Assembly (NCBI RefSeq): GCF_003634045.1
Contig: NZ_RBIM01000002.1
Span: 1 to 64,000, forward strand
DNA from: Maricaulis maris
GTDB taxonomy: Bacteria > Pseudomonadota > Alphaproteobacteria > Caulobacterales > Maricaulaceae
Length of the DNA stretch: 64,000 nt
Reading direction: 5' to 3'
A model generated the notes under the pieces. It was not told where the DNA came from. It saw only the letters and a list, made by a program, of their open reading frames with translations, and ran no database searches. This document shows, in pieces, positions 33,587 to 41,670 of the stretch (positions are counted from its first letter, which is position 1; each line of letters opens with the position of its first letter). The translations under genes were made by a program, and so were the position numbers.

Positions 33587-33934
33587 TTAACGCTTGCGGG
33601 CTTTGCGCGCCGCATAGCGCTCGTCGCGGGCCGCTTTCTTGGCGGCTTCTTCGGCCACGAGGGCGTCGGCGGCCGCTTTTTCGGCGGCGAGGACGGCGGC
33701 GGCCTTCTCGGCGCGTTCAGCTTCCTTGCGGGCTTCGGCTTCGGCCTTCACGCGCTCGCGCTCAATCCGGCGCGCTTCGCGGGCCGCATCTGCGGCTTCG
33801 CGTTCGGCCCGCCGGGCCGCCAGCTGGGCCTCGTCCGGCTTGGGCGCATTCTTGAATTTTTCGAGAAGCCTTTTCTTGGCTTCGGCAGCGTGTTTATTGC
33901 GGTCGGCGAAGCTCGGGTTGGCGAAGTTTTTCAA
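33587..33934 (-). CDS. DUF6481-like charged helical protein
   Basis: Read from a TTG at 33934 (LKNFANPSFADRNKHAAEAKK), this gives 115 residues. The N-terminal PSFADR motif followed by an uninterrupted Ala/Arg/Lys/Glu helix to the C-terminus matches the small DUF6481 family, as I recall it. The helix is probably a coiled coil and ends in a basic tail (AARKARKR). AGGGA lies upstream of the TTG, and the frame is open to 34048 but without conserved sequence. The function is unknown; a nucleic-acid or surface role is possible from charge. It lies between convergent metabolic genes. Confidence 0.65.
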   Translation of the reverse strand: MKNFANPSFADRNKHAAEAKKRLLEKFKNAPKPDEAQLAARRAEREAADAAREARRIERERVKAEAEARKEAERAEKAAAVLAAEKAAADALVAEEAAKKAARDERYAARKARKR

Positions 33935-34110
33935 GCTGTTTTTGTCCCTGGTCAGGTTTTGGGGCCGAAATGGCCAGCCGGTCGTCAATAACGACCGGCC
34001 CCTATCTGCCCCTGCGCTCTTGCAAGCACAACCCCTATCCGGGGTCATGTCGGATGAGTCTTCCGGTTTATCGCCGCTTCAGCGTGGCCGCGGGCGGGGT
34101 CCGATCCGGG

Positions 34111-34893
34111 TTATGCCATCGCCTCGGCAGCCCACGCCTTCACCTTCGCCATTGCCCGCCAATAGGGGAAAGGACCGTGGCTGATGCGGGCGACTCCGAG
34201 GGTGGCGAGGCTGGATCTCGTGGCCGCGCCGGGCATGCTCATGACATTGACGGGCAGGCGGACTGCCTCCACCACGCGGCTGATCAGCTCCGGCGCGACC
34301 AGGCCGGGCACGAAGAAGCCGGAGGCACCGGCCTCGGCATAGGCTTGGCCGCGCTCGATCGCGGCGTCGATCAAGTCAGGATGTGTCGCACCGTCTTTCT
34401 GGCGCAGGAAAAGATCGGTGCGGGCATTGATGAAAAGATCGATGTCAGCGGCTTGGGCAGCGGCGCGCACGGCGCGCAGACGGTTGATTTGTTCGACGAG
34501 CGGATAGACCGGGTAAAGACCATTCTCGGTTTCGCCTCCAATCAGCTGATCCTCGAAATTGATGCCGACGGCACCGGTTGCAAGAAGGCGACTCACATTG
34601 TCGGCCAGGCGCTCCGGCTCACGCGCGAACCCGGTCTCGAAATCGACACTGAGTGGCAGTTTGCTGGTTGCGGTGATGCGGGTCGCGACTGCCAGCAATG
34701 TCTCGAGCGGCAGGTTTTCCCCGTCCGGCCAGCCTTGCGCTTCAGCGACGGAGTGGCTGCCGGTTGCCAATGCCTTGGCCCCTGCCGAGGCGACGGCCGC
34801 GGCGCTGCCGGTGTCCCAGATATTGAACAGGACCAGCGGGTCGCCGGGCCGGTGCAGGGCGGCAAAGGTTTTGGCGTTTTCGGTTTGCGTCAT
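34111..34893 (-). CDS. isocitrate lyase/PEP-mutase family protein
   Basis: The 260-residue protein is a (beta/alpha)8 barrel of the PEP-mutase/ICL superfamily: LVLFNIWDTGSA, the metal-site SVDFETGF, GAVGINFEDQL with the second acidic ligand, and INARTDLFL. The KKCGH loop of true isocitrate lyases is missing, so it more likely cleaves or forms a carbon-carbon or carbon-phosphorus bond in another 2-oxoacid or carboxyphosphonate-type substrate. Members of this uncharacterised group are widespread in proteobacteria. It stands alone, with a hairpin-forming repeat 50 bases upstream. Confidence 0.85.
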   Translation of the reverse strand: MTQTENAKTFAALHRPGDPLVLFNIWDTGSAAAVASAGAKALATGSHSVAEAQGWPDGENLPLETLLAVATRITATSKLPLSVDFETGFAREPERLADNVSRLLATGAVGINFEDQLIGGETENGLYPVYPLVEQINRLRAVRAAAQAADIDLFINARTDLFLRQKDGATHPDLIDAAIERGQAYAEAGASGFFVPGLVAPELISRVVEAVRLPVNVMSMPGAATRSSLATLGVARISHGPFPYWRAMAKVKAWAAEAMA

Positions 34894-35237
34894 CGTTGTG
34901 TCTCCATGGAAGGGTTGGAGACGATGTGAGGAAGGCGCGGCAGGTTTGCGACCCGGTTCTTGCGCAAACCCGGTCGATTCCCGGCTCGGCCGCGATCGGG
35001 TTCGCCGAGGTTCAGTGGCCTTTGATCATGGCCTCAAACCGGGTCCGCATACTTTATGACTGCGGCGTATCAGGCGGATGCATGATGATACCTATCTGAT
35101 TTATATAAATATTTTTTACCCTCTAATGCAGGCGTTCTTCACGCGCCCTGCACGTTAACCATAGTTTCAAGTGGCGCCCGGATGCTGCTGTGCACAAGAC
35201 GTCCCGACGGGTTGATCGGGTCGACGGAGTTTGTTGC
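34894..35237. other. intergenic region with inverted repeat and AT-rich palindrome
   Basis: GGTTTGCG-N12-CGCAAACC (34943-34970) is a perfect dyad that may control the PEP-mutase-like gene. ATTTATATAAAT (35099-35110), a perfect 12-base palindrome followed by ATTTTTT, lies in an AT-rich island before the receiver gene and could be part of its promoter. No gene is seen. Confidence 0.55.
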
Positions 35238-35732
35238 ATGGCCAAGATACTGAAACGAATATTGCTGCTCGAGGACATTGAGGCGAACGCGAATCTTATC
35301 CGTTTCTCGCTGGAGACCGTGTCCGACTTCGAGGTGACCCATGCCACGAACGGGCGTGAGGCGATCGAGTGTTTCACATCCAATGCCTTTGATATTTGCC
35401 TGTTTGATCACTTGATGCCGGGGATGACCGGGCTGGATGCCATGCGTGCAATCCGTCGCCTGCCGAACGGGACCGGTGTGCCATTTGTCTTCCTGACCGC
35501 TCGATCTGACGTCGGGAACTGGAAACAGCTCAAGGAGAACGGCGCCCAGGCGGTGATTTCCAAGCCTTTCGATATCATGCTGTTGGGCGCGCAACTCATT
35601 GATGTTTTTCACGCCTATCAACATCCCTGCGCCGAACGCGGCGAAGAGACCGGTGCCGCTCCGGCTTGGGCCGCGACGCCCTCGCGGTCCGCACTCGCTC
35701 ACCGGCCAAGCCTTGCCTATCGCCGCTTCTGA
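35238..35732 (+). CDS. single-domain response regulator with C-terminal tail
   Basis: The protein has 164 residues from the ATG at 35238. The receiver domain fills residues 5-130: acidic pair Glu12-Asp13, phosphoacceptor Asp57 in CLFDHLMPGMTG, Thr in FLTARSD and Lys in VISKPFD. No DNA-binding or enzyme output domain follows, only about 35 Ala/Pro/Arg-rich residues. Stand-alone receivers act by protein contact, for example in motility or as phosphate relays in general stress or cell-cycle circuits. No kinase gene is adjacent; the nearest in the window is at 15899. Confidence 0.87.
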   Translation: MAKILKRILLLEDIEANANLIRFSLETVSDFEVTHATNGREAIECFTSNAFDICLFDHLMPGMTGLDAMRAIRRLPNGTGVPFVFLTARSDVGNWKQLKENGAQAVISKPFDIMLLGAQLIDVFHAYQHPCAERGEETGAAPAWAATPSRSALAHRPSLAYRRF

Positions 35733-35756
35733 CCGGCGCCGATGCGTCCAGACCTG

Positions 35757-36371
35757 CTAGATCAGAACATGCCCGAAAGCGCGGCGTTCGTGATCGAGCA
35801 GCCAGCGCTTTCGCCATAATCCGCCGCCATATCCGGTCAACGAACCGTCTGCACCGATGATGCGGTGGCAGGGGATGAGGATTGCGATCGGGTTGGCGCC
35901 ATTGGCGCGCGCGACGGCGCGGGTGGCGGTGGGTTGATCAAGCGCGACGGCTTGGTCTCCATAGCTGCGGGTCTCGCCGGCGGGCACTTTGAGCAGCGCC
36001 TCCCAGGCGCGTTGCTCGAAGTGCGTGCCGACGGGGGCGAGCGGGGTTTTGAACGTCGCGCTCTGTCCTTTGAAGTACGCTTGCAATTCGTCGGCGAGCC
36101 TGTCGATCGGGTCAGTTCGTCCTAGGGTGATATCCGAGTCTGCGTCAGCTTTCAGCTTGCCGAGTTCTGTCGGCAGGATGCCGCGGTCGAAAAACTCCAG
36201 AAGGCGCAGATGGTCGTTATCGGCGATGGCCAGGAGGGGGCCGACCGGGCTGTCGACCCAGTCCGCCTTGAGGGCGGCCTCAGGGGCCGGTTCGCCGCCG
36301 AGCAGCTGCGTGAAAGCCTGCCGGAAACCGGCATCGTCGTCGAACAAGGGCGCGGGGTGTTCCGGTTTCAC
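35757..36371 (-). CDS. ogt: methylated-DNA-protein-cysteine methyltransferase (Ogt/AdaC-like)
   Basis: From a GTG at 36371, which overlaps the upstream SDR stop as GTGA, the protein has 204 residues. The C-terminal methyltransferase domain has the acceptor cysteine Cys168 in the invariant PCHRII motif, preceded by RAVARANGANPIAILI and followed by YGGGLWRKRWLLDHE. The N-terminal domain is the divergent beta-fold (DSPVGPLLAIADNDHL). It removes methyl groups from O6-methylguanine by suicide transfer. It lacks the AraC-type part of full Ada. Its place as the last gene of a carbon-oxidation operon is odd and may reflect simple read-through expression. Confidence 0.9.
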   Translation of the reverse strand: MKPEHPAPLFDDDAGFRQAFTQLLGGEPAPEAALKADWVDSPVGPLLAIADNDHLRLLEFFDRGILPTELGKLKADADSDITLGRTDPIDRLADELQAYFKGQSATFKTPLAPVGTHFEQRAWEALLKVPAGETRSYGDQAVALDQPTATRAVARANGANPIAILIPCHRIIGADGSLTGYGGGLWRKRWLLDHERRAFGHVLI

Positions 36372-37126
36372 CGGACGTAGCTGGCGCCATTGATGTCGAT
36401 ACAACTGCCCGTCGCGCTGCGACAGGCGCCCGAGGCGAGGAAAGCGCACATGGCGGCGATCTCGTCGGGATGGGCCAGCTCGCCGATCGGGATTTCGGCC
36501 TTGGCGCGGGCCCGGTCTTCTTCATGTTGCGGACCCATGCGGGTATCGATCCACCCCGGGGCGAGGGCATAGGCGTAGACACCATCGCTGCCCCATTGCC
36601 GGGCAATCGTCTTGGTCAGCGACAGGAGGGCGCCCTTCGAAGCGCCATAGGCCATGTGATTGCGATCCTCGCCGCGATAGCCGGCGCGGCTGGCGATATT
36701 GATGATCGACCCGCCGCCAGAGGCGACCATTTCCGGGATCGCGGCACGGCAGATATCGGCGACTGCCATCAGATTGACCTGCAGCGTGGTCGCCCAACTG
36801 GATTCCCAATCGGTATCCGAACTGTCCAGCGGGCTCGCCCAGTGGATGCCGGCATTGTTGACGATGATGTCGAGCCGACCGGAGGCCAGGTGCAGCGCCG
36901 CGTCATAGAGATCGCGCCCGGCTCCCGGCAGGGACAGGTCGGCCTGGACGGCACCGAGTGCTGCCGGACCGATGGCCTGCACGGCCGTGTCCGCATCGGC
37001 CATGTTCTGATTGCCGTGCAGCACGACTTCGGCCCCCTGGGCGGCGAACATGTGGGCCGCCGCCAGGCCGACGCCATGGCTGGAGCCGGTGATCAGGGCG
37101 CGCTTGCCCGCCAGTTGTCCCGTCAT
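36368..37126 (-). CDS. short-chain dehydrogenase/reductase
   Basis: The 252-residue classical SDR has the cofactor motif ITGSSHGVGLAAA, NNAGIHWASP, catalytic Ser in IINIASRAGY and catalytic YGASKGALL. The end SGACRSATGSCIDINGASYVR is the usual closing strand. The residue after the second strand (LHGNQN) is not Asp, which suggests NADP preference. It lies seven bases after the aldehyde dehydrogenase gene and overlaps ogt, so it is in the same operon. Substrate unknown. Confidence 0.87.
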   Translation of the reverse strand: MTGQLAGKRALITGSSHGVGLAAAHMFAAQGAEVVLHGNQNMADADTAVQAIGPAALGAVQADLSLPGAGRDLYDAALHLASGRLDIIVNNAGIHWASPLDSSDTDWESSWATTLQVNLMAVADICRAAIPEMVASGGGSIINIASRAGYRGEDRNHMAYGASKGALLSLTKTIARQWGSDGVYAYALAPGWIDTRMGPQHEEDRARAKAEIPIGELAHPDEIAAMCAFLASGACRSATGSCIDINGASYVR

Positions 37127-37133
37127 TTCAAGC

Positions 37134-38555
37134 CTATTTCATCTGCTTCTTTGCGACGGTTTCGTACATCTTGCCATAGGGCGGAGCAAGCAGGCGGGAC
37201 GGGTGCCATTTGCCGGTGCGGAAGACCGAGCGCTCATGGCTGAAAGTCAGGAAGCCGGTCTCGCCGTGATAGCCACCCTGACCTGATGCCCCGACACCCC
37301 CGAAGGGCAGGTCTGGCACAGACAGGTGGAGCAGGTTGATGTTGACGCCCGCGCCGCCGGACATCGTGCTGTCGAGCACGCGGTCGGCCTGGGTCTTGTC
37401 GGTGGAATAGACATAAAGCGCCAGCGGGTGGTCACGTTCATTGACGAAGTCGGTCGCCGCATCGAGCTCGGAATAGCCGATCACCGGCAGGACCGGTCCG
37501 AAGATTTCTTCCGTCATCACGCGGCTATCGACCGGCGGGTTGAGGATCACGGTCGGCGGGATTTTGCGCGCGGCCTGGGCTGCCTGGCTGTCATGCTCGG
37601 GTTGCAGGATTTCGGCGCCGCCGGCGCGGGCTTCCTCAATCATCCCGTTGAGGCGCTCATAATGGCGGTCCGAGACGATGGCGGTGTAGGCGTCGTCGCT
37701 GGCCGCATCCTTGAACTGGTGTCGGGCGACCTTGATGATCGCCTCGCCCAACGCCTTCTCCCTGCCTTTCGGGGTAAGGACGTAGTCCGGCGCGACACAG
37801 GTCTGGCCGGCATTGAAAAACTTGCCCCAGCCGATCGATTTGGCGGCCGCATCCTGGGGGTAGTTCGGGGTCACGATGGCGGGGGATTTGCCGCCCAGCT
37901 CGAGCGTAACCGGTACGAGATTTTCTGCCGCTGCCATCGCCACCAGCCGTCCGACCTGGGTCGAGCCGGTGTAGAAGAGATGGTCGAATTTCAGCTTGGT
38001 GAAGGCCTCGCCGACCGCCGGTCCACCGGTGATCACGGTGACATGGTCTTCCTCGAAGGCTTCGGCCAGCAGGGATTTCATGATCTCCGCCGTGGCCGGC
38101 GTGTATTCAGACGGCTTGACCATCGCCCGGCATCCGGCCGCCAAGGCGGCGACCAGCGGTGCCATGGCGAGTTGGAACGGGTAATTCCACGGCGAGACAA
38201 TGCCAGCGACGCCCTTGGGTTCGCGACGGATCGTGGCTGAGCCCGGCATCAGCGTCATCGGGACACCGACCTTGCGGGTCTTCATCCACTTGGCCAGATG
38301 TTTCTTGGCGTGGCCGGCATCCTGGATCACGAAGGCGATCTCGGCGATGACGCTTTCCTGCTTCGCCCGATTGCCGAAATCCTGGCTGATCGCTTCGGCG
38401 ATGGCATCGGCATGCTTGCGGCAAAGATCAGCGACCCGGTCGAGATCGGCCTTGCGCTTGTCGATCGGCCGGTGACGCTCGGCCCGGAAGGCGGATTGCT
38501 GGGTCGCCAGAAGGCTTTTCATGCGTTCGATCTGCTTGGCTTCGGCTTCACTCAT
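37134..38555 (-). CDS. coniferyl-aldehyde-dehydrogenase-like ALDH
   Basis: The 473-residue aldehyde dehydrogenase has the catalytic Cys in FFNAGQTCVAPDYVL, the catalytic Glu in VTLELGGKSP, the NAD-binding Asn in GIVSPWNYPFQ, and the Gly-rich FTGSTQVGRLVA-like stretch (FYTGSTQVG). Its short N-terminus and the C-terminal FGGVGASGQGGYHGETGF loop place it in the class-3/coniferyl aldehyde (CalB) group. It would oxidise the aldehyde produced by the GMC oxidoreductase 14 bases upstream to an acid. NAD(P)-dependent and cytosolic. Confidence 0.88.
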   Translation of the reverse strand: MSEAEAKQIERMKSLLATQQSAFRAERHRPIDKRKADLDRVADLCRKHADAIAEAISQDFGNRAKQESVIAEIAFVIQDAGHAKKHLAKWMKTRKVGVPMTLMPGSATIRREPKGVAGIVSPWNYPFQLAMAPLVAALAAGCRAMVKPSEYTPATAEIMKSLLAEAFEEDHVTVITGGPAVGEAFTKLKFDHLFYTGSTQVGRLVAMAAAENLVPVTLELGGKSPAIVTPNYPQDAAAKSIGWGKFFNAGQTCVAPDYVLTPKGREKALGEAIIKVARHQFKDAASDDAYTAIVSDRHYERLNGMIEEARAGGAEILQPEHDSQAAQAARKIPPTVILNPPVDSRVMTEEIFGPVLPVIGYSELDAATDFVNERDHPLALYVYSTDKTQADRVLDSTMSGGAGVNINLLHLSVPDLPFGGVGASGQGGYHGETGFLTFSHERSVFRTGKWHPSRLLAPPYGKMYETVAKKQMK

Positions 38556-38569
38556 CGTGGCCTCCTTAA

Positions 38570-40174
38570 CTACGCGTTGTCTTCGACGATCATGGCGGCC
38601 GCGCGGGTCGCGATCATGATCGTGGGTGCATTTGTGTTGCCGCCGACGAGGCGCGGCATGACCGAGGCGTCGATGACCCGCAATCCGGCGACGCCCCTGA
38701 CCCGGCAGCGGCTGTCGGTGACGGCGAGGTCGCCGGATCCCATCGCGCAGGTCGAGGTCGGATGGTACAGCGTTTCAGCGCGGGCTTTCACATCCTCACG
38801 CAGCCCGTCCATCGTGGTGATGTCGGCACCGGGATAGCGCTCTTCCTTGCGGTCATGATCAAAGGCCGGCGCATTGAGAATGTCGCGCACCTTGGCCAGC
38901 CCGTCTGTCATCACGTCGAGATCGAAGTCCTCGGCGAGATAATTGGGTTGGATGGCCGGATGGTCGGTGGGGTCGGTGGTTTTCAGCCGGATCTCGCCGC
39001 GGCTCTTTGGATAGAGTTGGCAGACATGCAGGGTGATGCCGTGACCGCTCGTCTTTTCAACGCCGTGCGGGTTCGAGATCGCCGGGATGAAGACCAGTTG
39101 CAGGTCGGGGAGATCGTCGGCAAAGGCCGACTTGATGAAGGCGCCGCCCTGAACCGGATTGACCGTGAACGGACCATCGCCGCGCAAGGCCCAACGCGCC
39201 ACCATATACATGTGGCTGGGCAGGGAGCGCAGCGAGTTGCCGATCGATGTCGATGACTTGGTCCAGACCTGGGCCGTGACATCGAGATGGTCCTGCAGAT
39301 TCTTGCCGACACCGGGCAGGTCGTGCACGACACTGACCCCGGCCTCGCGCAATTCGTCAGCCGGGCCGATCCCCGACAGGAGCAATGTCTGGGGCGAGTT
39401 GATCGCCCCGCCCGAGAGGACGACTTCCTTGCGTGCATTGATGACGCGGAGTTCGCCCTCGATCTCGACCTCGACGCCGGTGGCGCGGCCATTCTCGATG
39501 ACGATGCGATGGACCAGGGCGCCGGTCTGGACTGCGCAATTCTCGCGCTCCAGGGCCGGGCGCAGGAAGGCGTCGGCGGCCGAACAGCGCTTATTGCCTT
39601 TCTGGGTGACCTGATACGGGCCGAAACCTTCCTGGTCCGGACCGTTGAAATCGTCATTGCGCTTGTATTGCAGCTGGTCTGCCGCCTTGAGGAAGTCCTC
39701 GGTCAGCGGGTTGAGCGGCTTGATGTCCTGGACCCAGAGCGGACCGCCCGTGCCGTGCAGATCGCTGGCGCCACGGGTCTGGTGCTGGACTTCCTTGAAG
39801 GCGGGCAGGGCATTGTTCCAGCCCCAACCCTCGGCGCCATAGGCGCTTTCCCACTCGTCGTAATTCTCTTTCGCACCGCGCATATAGTGCATGGCATTGA
39901 TCGAGGACGAGCCACCCAGAGTCTTGCCGCGGGGCCACAGGAGTTTGCGGTCGTTGAGGTGTTTTTGTGGTTCGGTCCAATAACCCCAATTGAATTGCTC
40001 GCCGGTGACCGCGTATTGCAACAGCATCGGCGTGCGGATGATTGGTGAATTGTCGGTGCCGCCAGCTTCCAGAACGAGGACCGAGACCGACGGGTCGCGC
40101 GACAGGCGCTCCGCCACCGTGCAGCCGGCCGAGCCGGCGCCGCAAATGATATAGTCGTAGTCGAGCTTACTCAT
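38570..40174 (-). CDS. GMC-family alcohol oxidoreductase (choline-dehydrogenase-like)
   Basis: The 534-residue flavoprotein starts with the FAD-binding motif DYIICGAGSAGCTVAERLS and has the GMC signatures: LLWPRGKTLGGSSSINAM (signature 1) and LSGGAINSPQTLLLSGIGP (signature 2), with the C-terminal HPTSTCAMG and NTNAPTIMIA (the active-site His/Asn region). Related enzymes oxidise alcohols of varied size, passing electrons to the respiratory chain. The start overlaps the upstream serine hydrolase gene by eight bases. With the ALDH downstream it gives an alcohol-to-acid module. It has no signal peptide. Confidence 0.9.
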   Translation of the reverse strand: MSKLDYDYIICGAGSAGCTVAERLSRDPSVSVLVLEAGGTDNSPIIRTPMLLQYAVTGEQFNWGYWTEPQKHLNDRKLLWPRGKTLGGSSSINAMHYMRGAKENYDEWESAYGAEGWGWNNALPAFKEVQHQTRGASDLHGTGGPLWVQDIKPLNPLTEDFLKAADQLQYKRNDDFNGPDQEGFGPYQVTQKGNKRCSAADAFLRPALERENCAVQTGALVHRIVIENGRATGVEVEIEGELRVINARKEVVLSGGAINSPQTLLLSGIGPADELREAGVSVVHDLPGVGKNLQDHLDVTAQVWTKSSTSIGNSLRSLPSHMYMVARWALRGDGPFTVNPVQGGAFIKSAFADDLPDLQLVFIPAISNPHGVEKTSGHGITLHVCQLYPKSRGEIRLKTTDPTDHPAIQPNYLAEDFDLDVMTDGLAKVRDILNAPAFDHDRKEERYPGADITTMDGLREDVKARAETLYHPTSTCAMGSGDLAVTDSRCRVRGVAGLRVIDASVMPRLVGGNTNAPTIMIATRAAAMIVEDNA

Positions 40175-41423
40175 TGCCTGCCTCCGTCATCCCCGCTTCG
40201 GTCTCGGAGGCGGACATCTCGCCATAGTGGGCGGCGAGGGCGCGCATCGCGATGATCGACTCTTCGGTCCGGGCACTCCACGTGGTGTCGGCCGCGGTGC
40301 GGGCGATGACGATATTGCGGCGCTCATCGACCCAGACATACTGGCCGTAGACGCCAGCCATGAAGTATTCCCCGTCATGGTTCTCCGGCACCCAGAAGTG
40401 CAGGCCATAGCCGCGATGGGCGTAGACCGAATCGGGCCCGGCCTCCTGGAAGGGCGCATTCGGTCGGGTCGCTTGGGCAACCCAGCCTTCGGGCAGGAGA
40501 CGCGCGCCGTCCCAGACCCCGTCCTGCAGATAGAACTGGCCGAAGCGGGCATAGTCCTCAAGCGTGGCATTGAGGCAGCAATAGCCGATCGCCATGCCGT
40601 TCTCGCCCGGAATGTTCTGGTTCCAGTAGGCCTCGCCGGTCATGCCGAGCGGCTGCCAGATGCGGTCCTGGACGATATTGGCCAGATTGTCGTTATAGAC
40701 ACCGCGAACGACCGCCGAGAGCACCTGGGTATTGGCACTGACATAGTGCAGGTCTTCGCCAGGCGCGCGATTGCGCTCGATCTCGCCAACCAGACGGTCA
40801 ATGTTCTGGCCATAGATATTGGCGCCTAGAAAGAGACGGCGGATGTCCGAATTCGGGGCGTTATAGTTCTCCTCGAAATCCATGCCCGCCGACATCATCA
40901 GGAGATGGCGCAGTGTCGTGTCGCCATAGTCCGTACCGCCATATTGCGGCGCGAACATTTCGGCGCTCTGGTCGAGATTGGCGATTCGGCCATCCTGCAT
41001 GGCCATGGCGATCAGGGTCGCGACATAGCTCTTGCCGACAGACCAGGATGTGTGGCGAGTGTCGGCATCGGCGCCGAGGCGGTAGGTCTCGTAAACGACC
41101 TCGCCATCATGCAGCACCATAAGGCCCGTTGTGTCACTTTCGGCCATCCAGTCATCAAGGGTCCGGTCGGCGCCGTCAAACTGGTAGCTGATCGCTACCG
41201 ATTGAAGATTCCGCGGCAAATGAGCGGCTGAGTCGGATGGATTGATCGCGCGCCAGGGGAAGACATCGCTCATGTTGGAAAATGTTTCAACAAGCCGTTC
41301 GGGCTGGGTGGCGGCCTGGATTTCCGCTGGCGAATACTCGGACCAGGGGCGGTAGAACCAGCCTGCTGCGGCGAGCGCGCCGGCGCTGAAAATTATGACT
41401 AAGCCAATGATAAGTTTCTTCAT
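40167..41423 (-). CDS. beta-lactamase-family serine hydrolase, membrane-anchored
   Basis: From the ATG at 41423 (MKKLIIGLVIIFSAGALAAAGW), with GGGGAG just upstream, the protein has 418 residues. One N-terminal anchor or signal is followed by a class-C beta-lactamase/esterase fold: nucleophile motif SVGK (SxxK) in TSWSVGKSYV, the YVSAN stretch (YxN-like) in LHYVSANTQ, and HRGYGLHFW near the third motif. Such proteins are mostly esterases or D-amino-acid peptidases, not antibiotic-resistance enzymes. First gene of a five-gene operon with overlapping junctions, and divergent from a TonB receptor gene, it may cleave an ester brought in by that receptor. Confidence 0.86.
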   Translation of the reverse strand: MKKLIIGLVIIFSAGALAAAGWFYRPWSEYSPAEIQAATQPERLVETFSNMSDVFPWRAINPSDSAAHLPRNLQSVAISYQFDGADRTLDDWMAESDTTGLMVLHDGEVVYETYRLGADADTRHTSWSVGKSYVATLIAMAMQDGRIANLDQSAEMFAPQYGGTDYGDTTLRHLLMMSAGMDFEENYNAPNSDIRRLFLGANIYGQNIDRLVGEIERNRAPGEDLHYVSANTQVLSAVVRGVYNDNLANIVQDRIWQPLGMTGEAYWNQNIPGENGMAIGYCCLNATLEDYARFGQFYLQDGVWDGARLLPEGWVAQATRPNAPFQEAGPDSVYAHRGYGLHFWVPENHDGEYFMAGVYGQYVWVDERRNIVIARTAADTTWSARTEESIIAMRALAAHYGEMSASETEAGMTEAGNE

Positions 41424-41446
41424 TTTTCTCCCCATGACAGCGATTT

Positions 41447-41459
41447 GAACGCTGTTCAC
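41447..41459. promoter_or_regulatory. palindromic operator candidate TGAAC-N3-GTTCA
   Basis: TGAACGCTGTTCA is a 13-base dyad 23 bases upstream of the hydrolase ATG and in the region shared with the divergent TonB receptor. The same motif recurs at 44392 just after the receptor gene, so a shared regulator is likely. Confidence 0.5.
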
Positions 41460-41612
41460 TGTTTACCGTATCAGAGTTGGGACAGGAGAAAAGGGTCAGA
41501 TTTCCGCCGGCATTTCAAAACGCTGGGTGAGGTATCCGTGCATCAGGCCGGGCATGTTTTTTGCGCAGTCAGGATAAACCGGCTGACAGCGGTGTCGAGC
41601 GGTGTTCATATA

Positions 41613-41642
41613 TTGGACAGATGCGCGGAATGGTTGGCTAAT
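41613..41642 (+). promoter_or_regulatory. candidate promoter of the TonB receptor gene
   Basis: TTGGAC (41613-41618) and GCTAAT (41637-41642) lie 18 bases apart and about 30 bases upstream of the receptor ATG. The -10 element matches the GCTA-type of Caulobacter promoters. Confidence 0.4.
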
Positions 41643-41670
41643 AAAACCGCGCCACAGGGGAGAAATTCCA

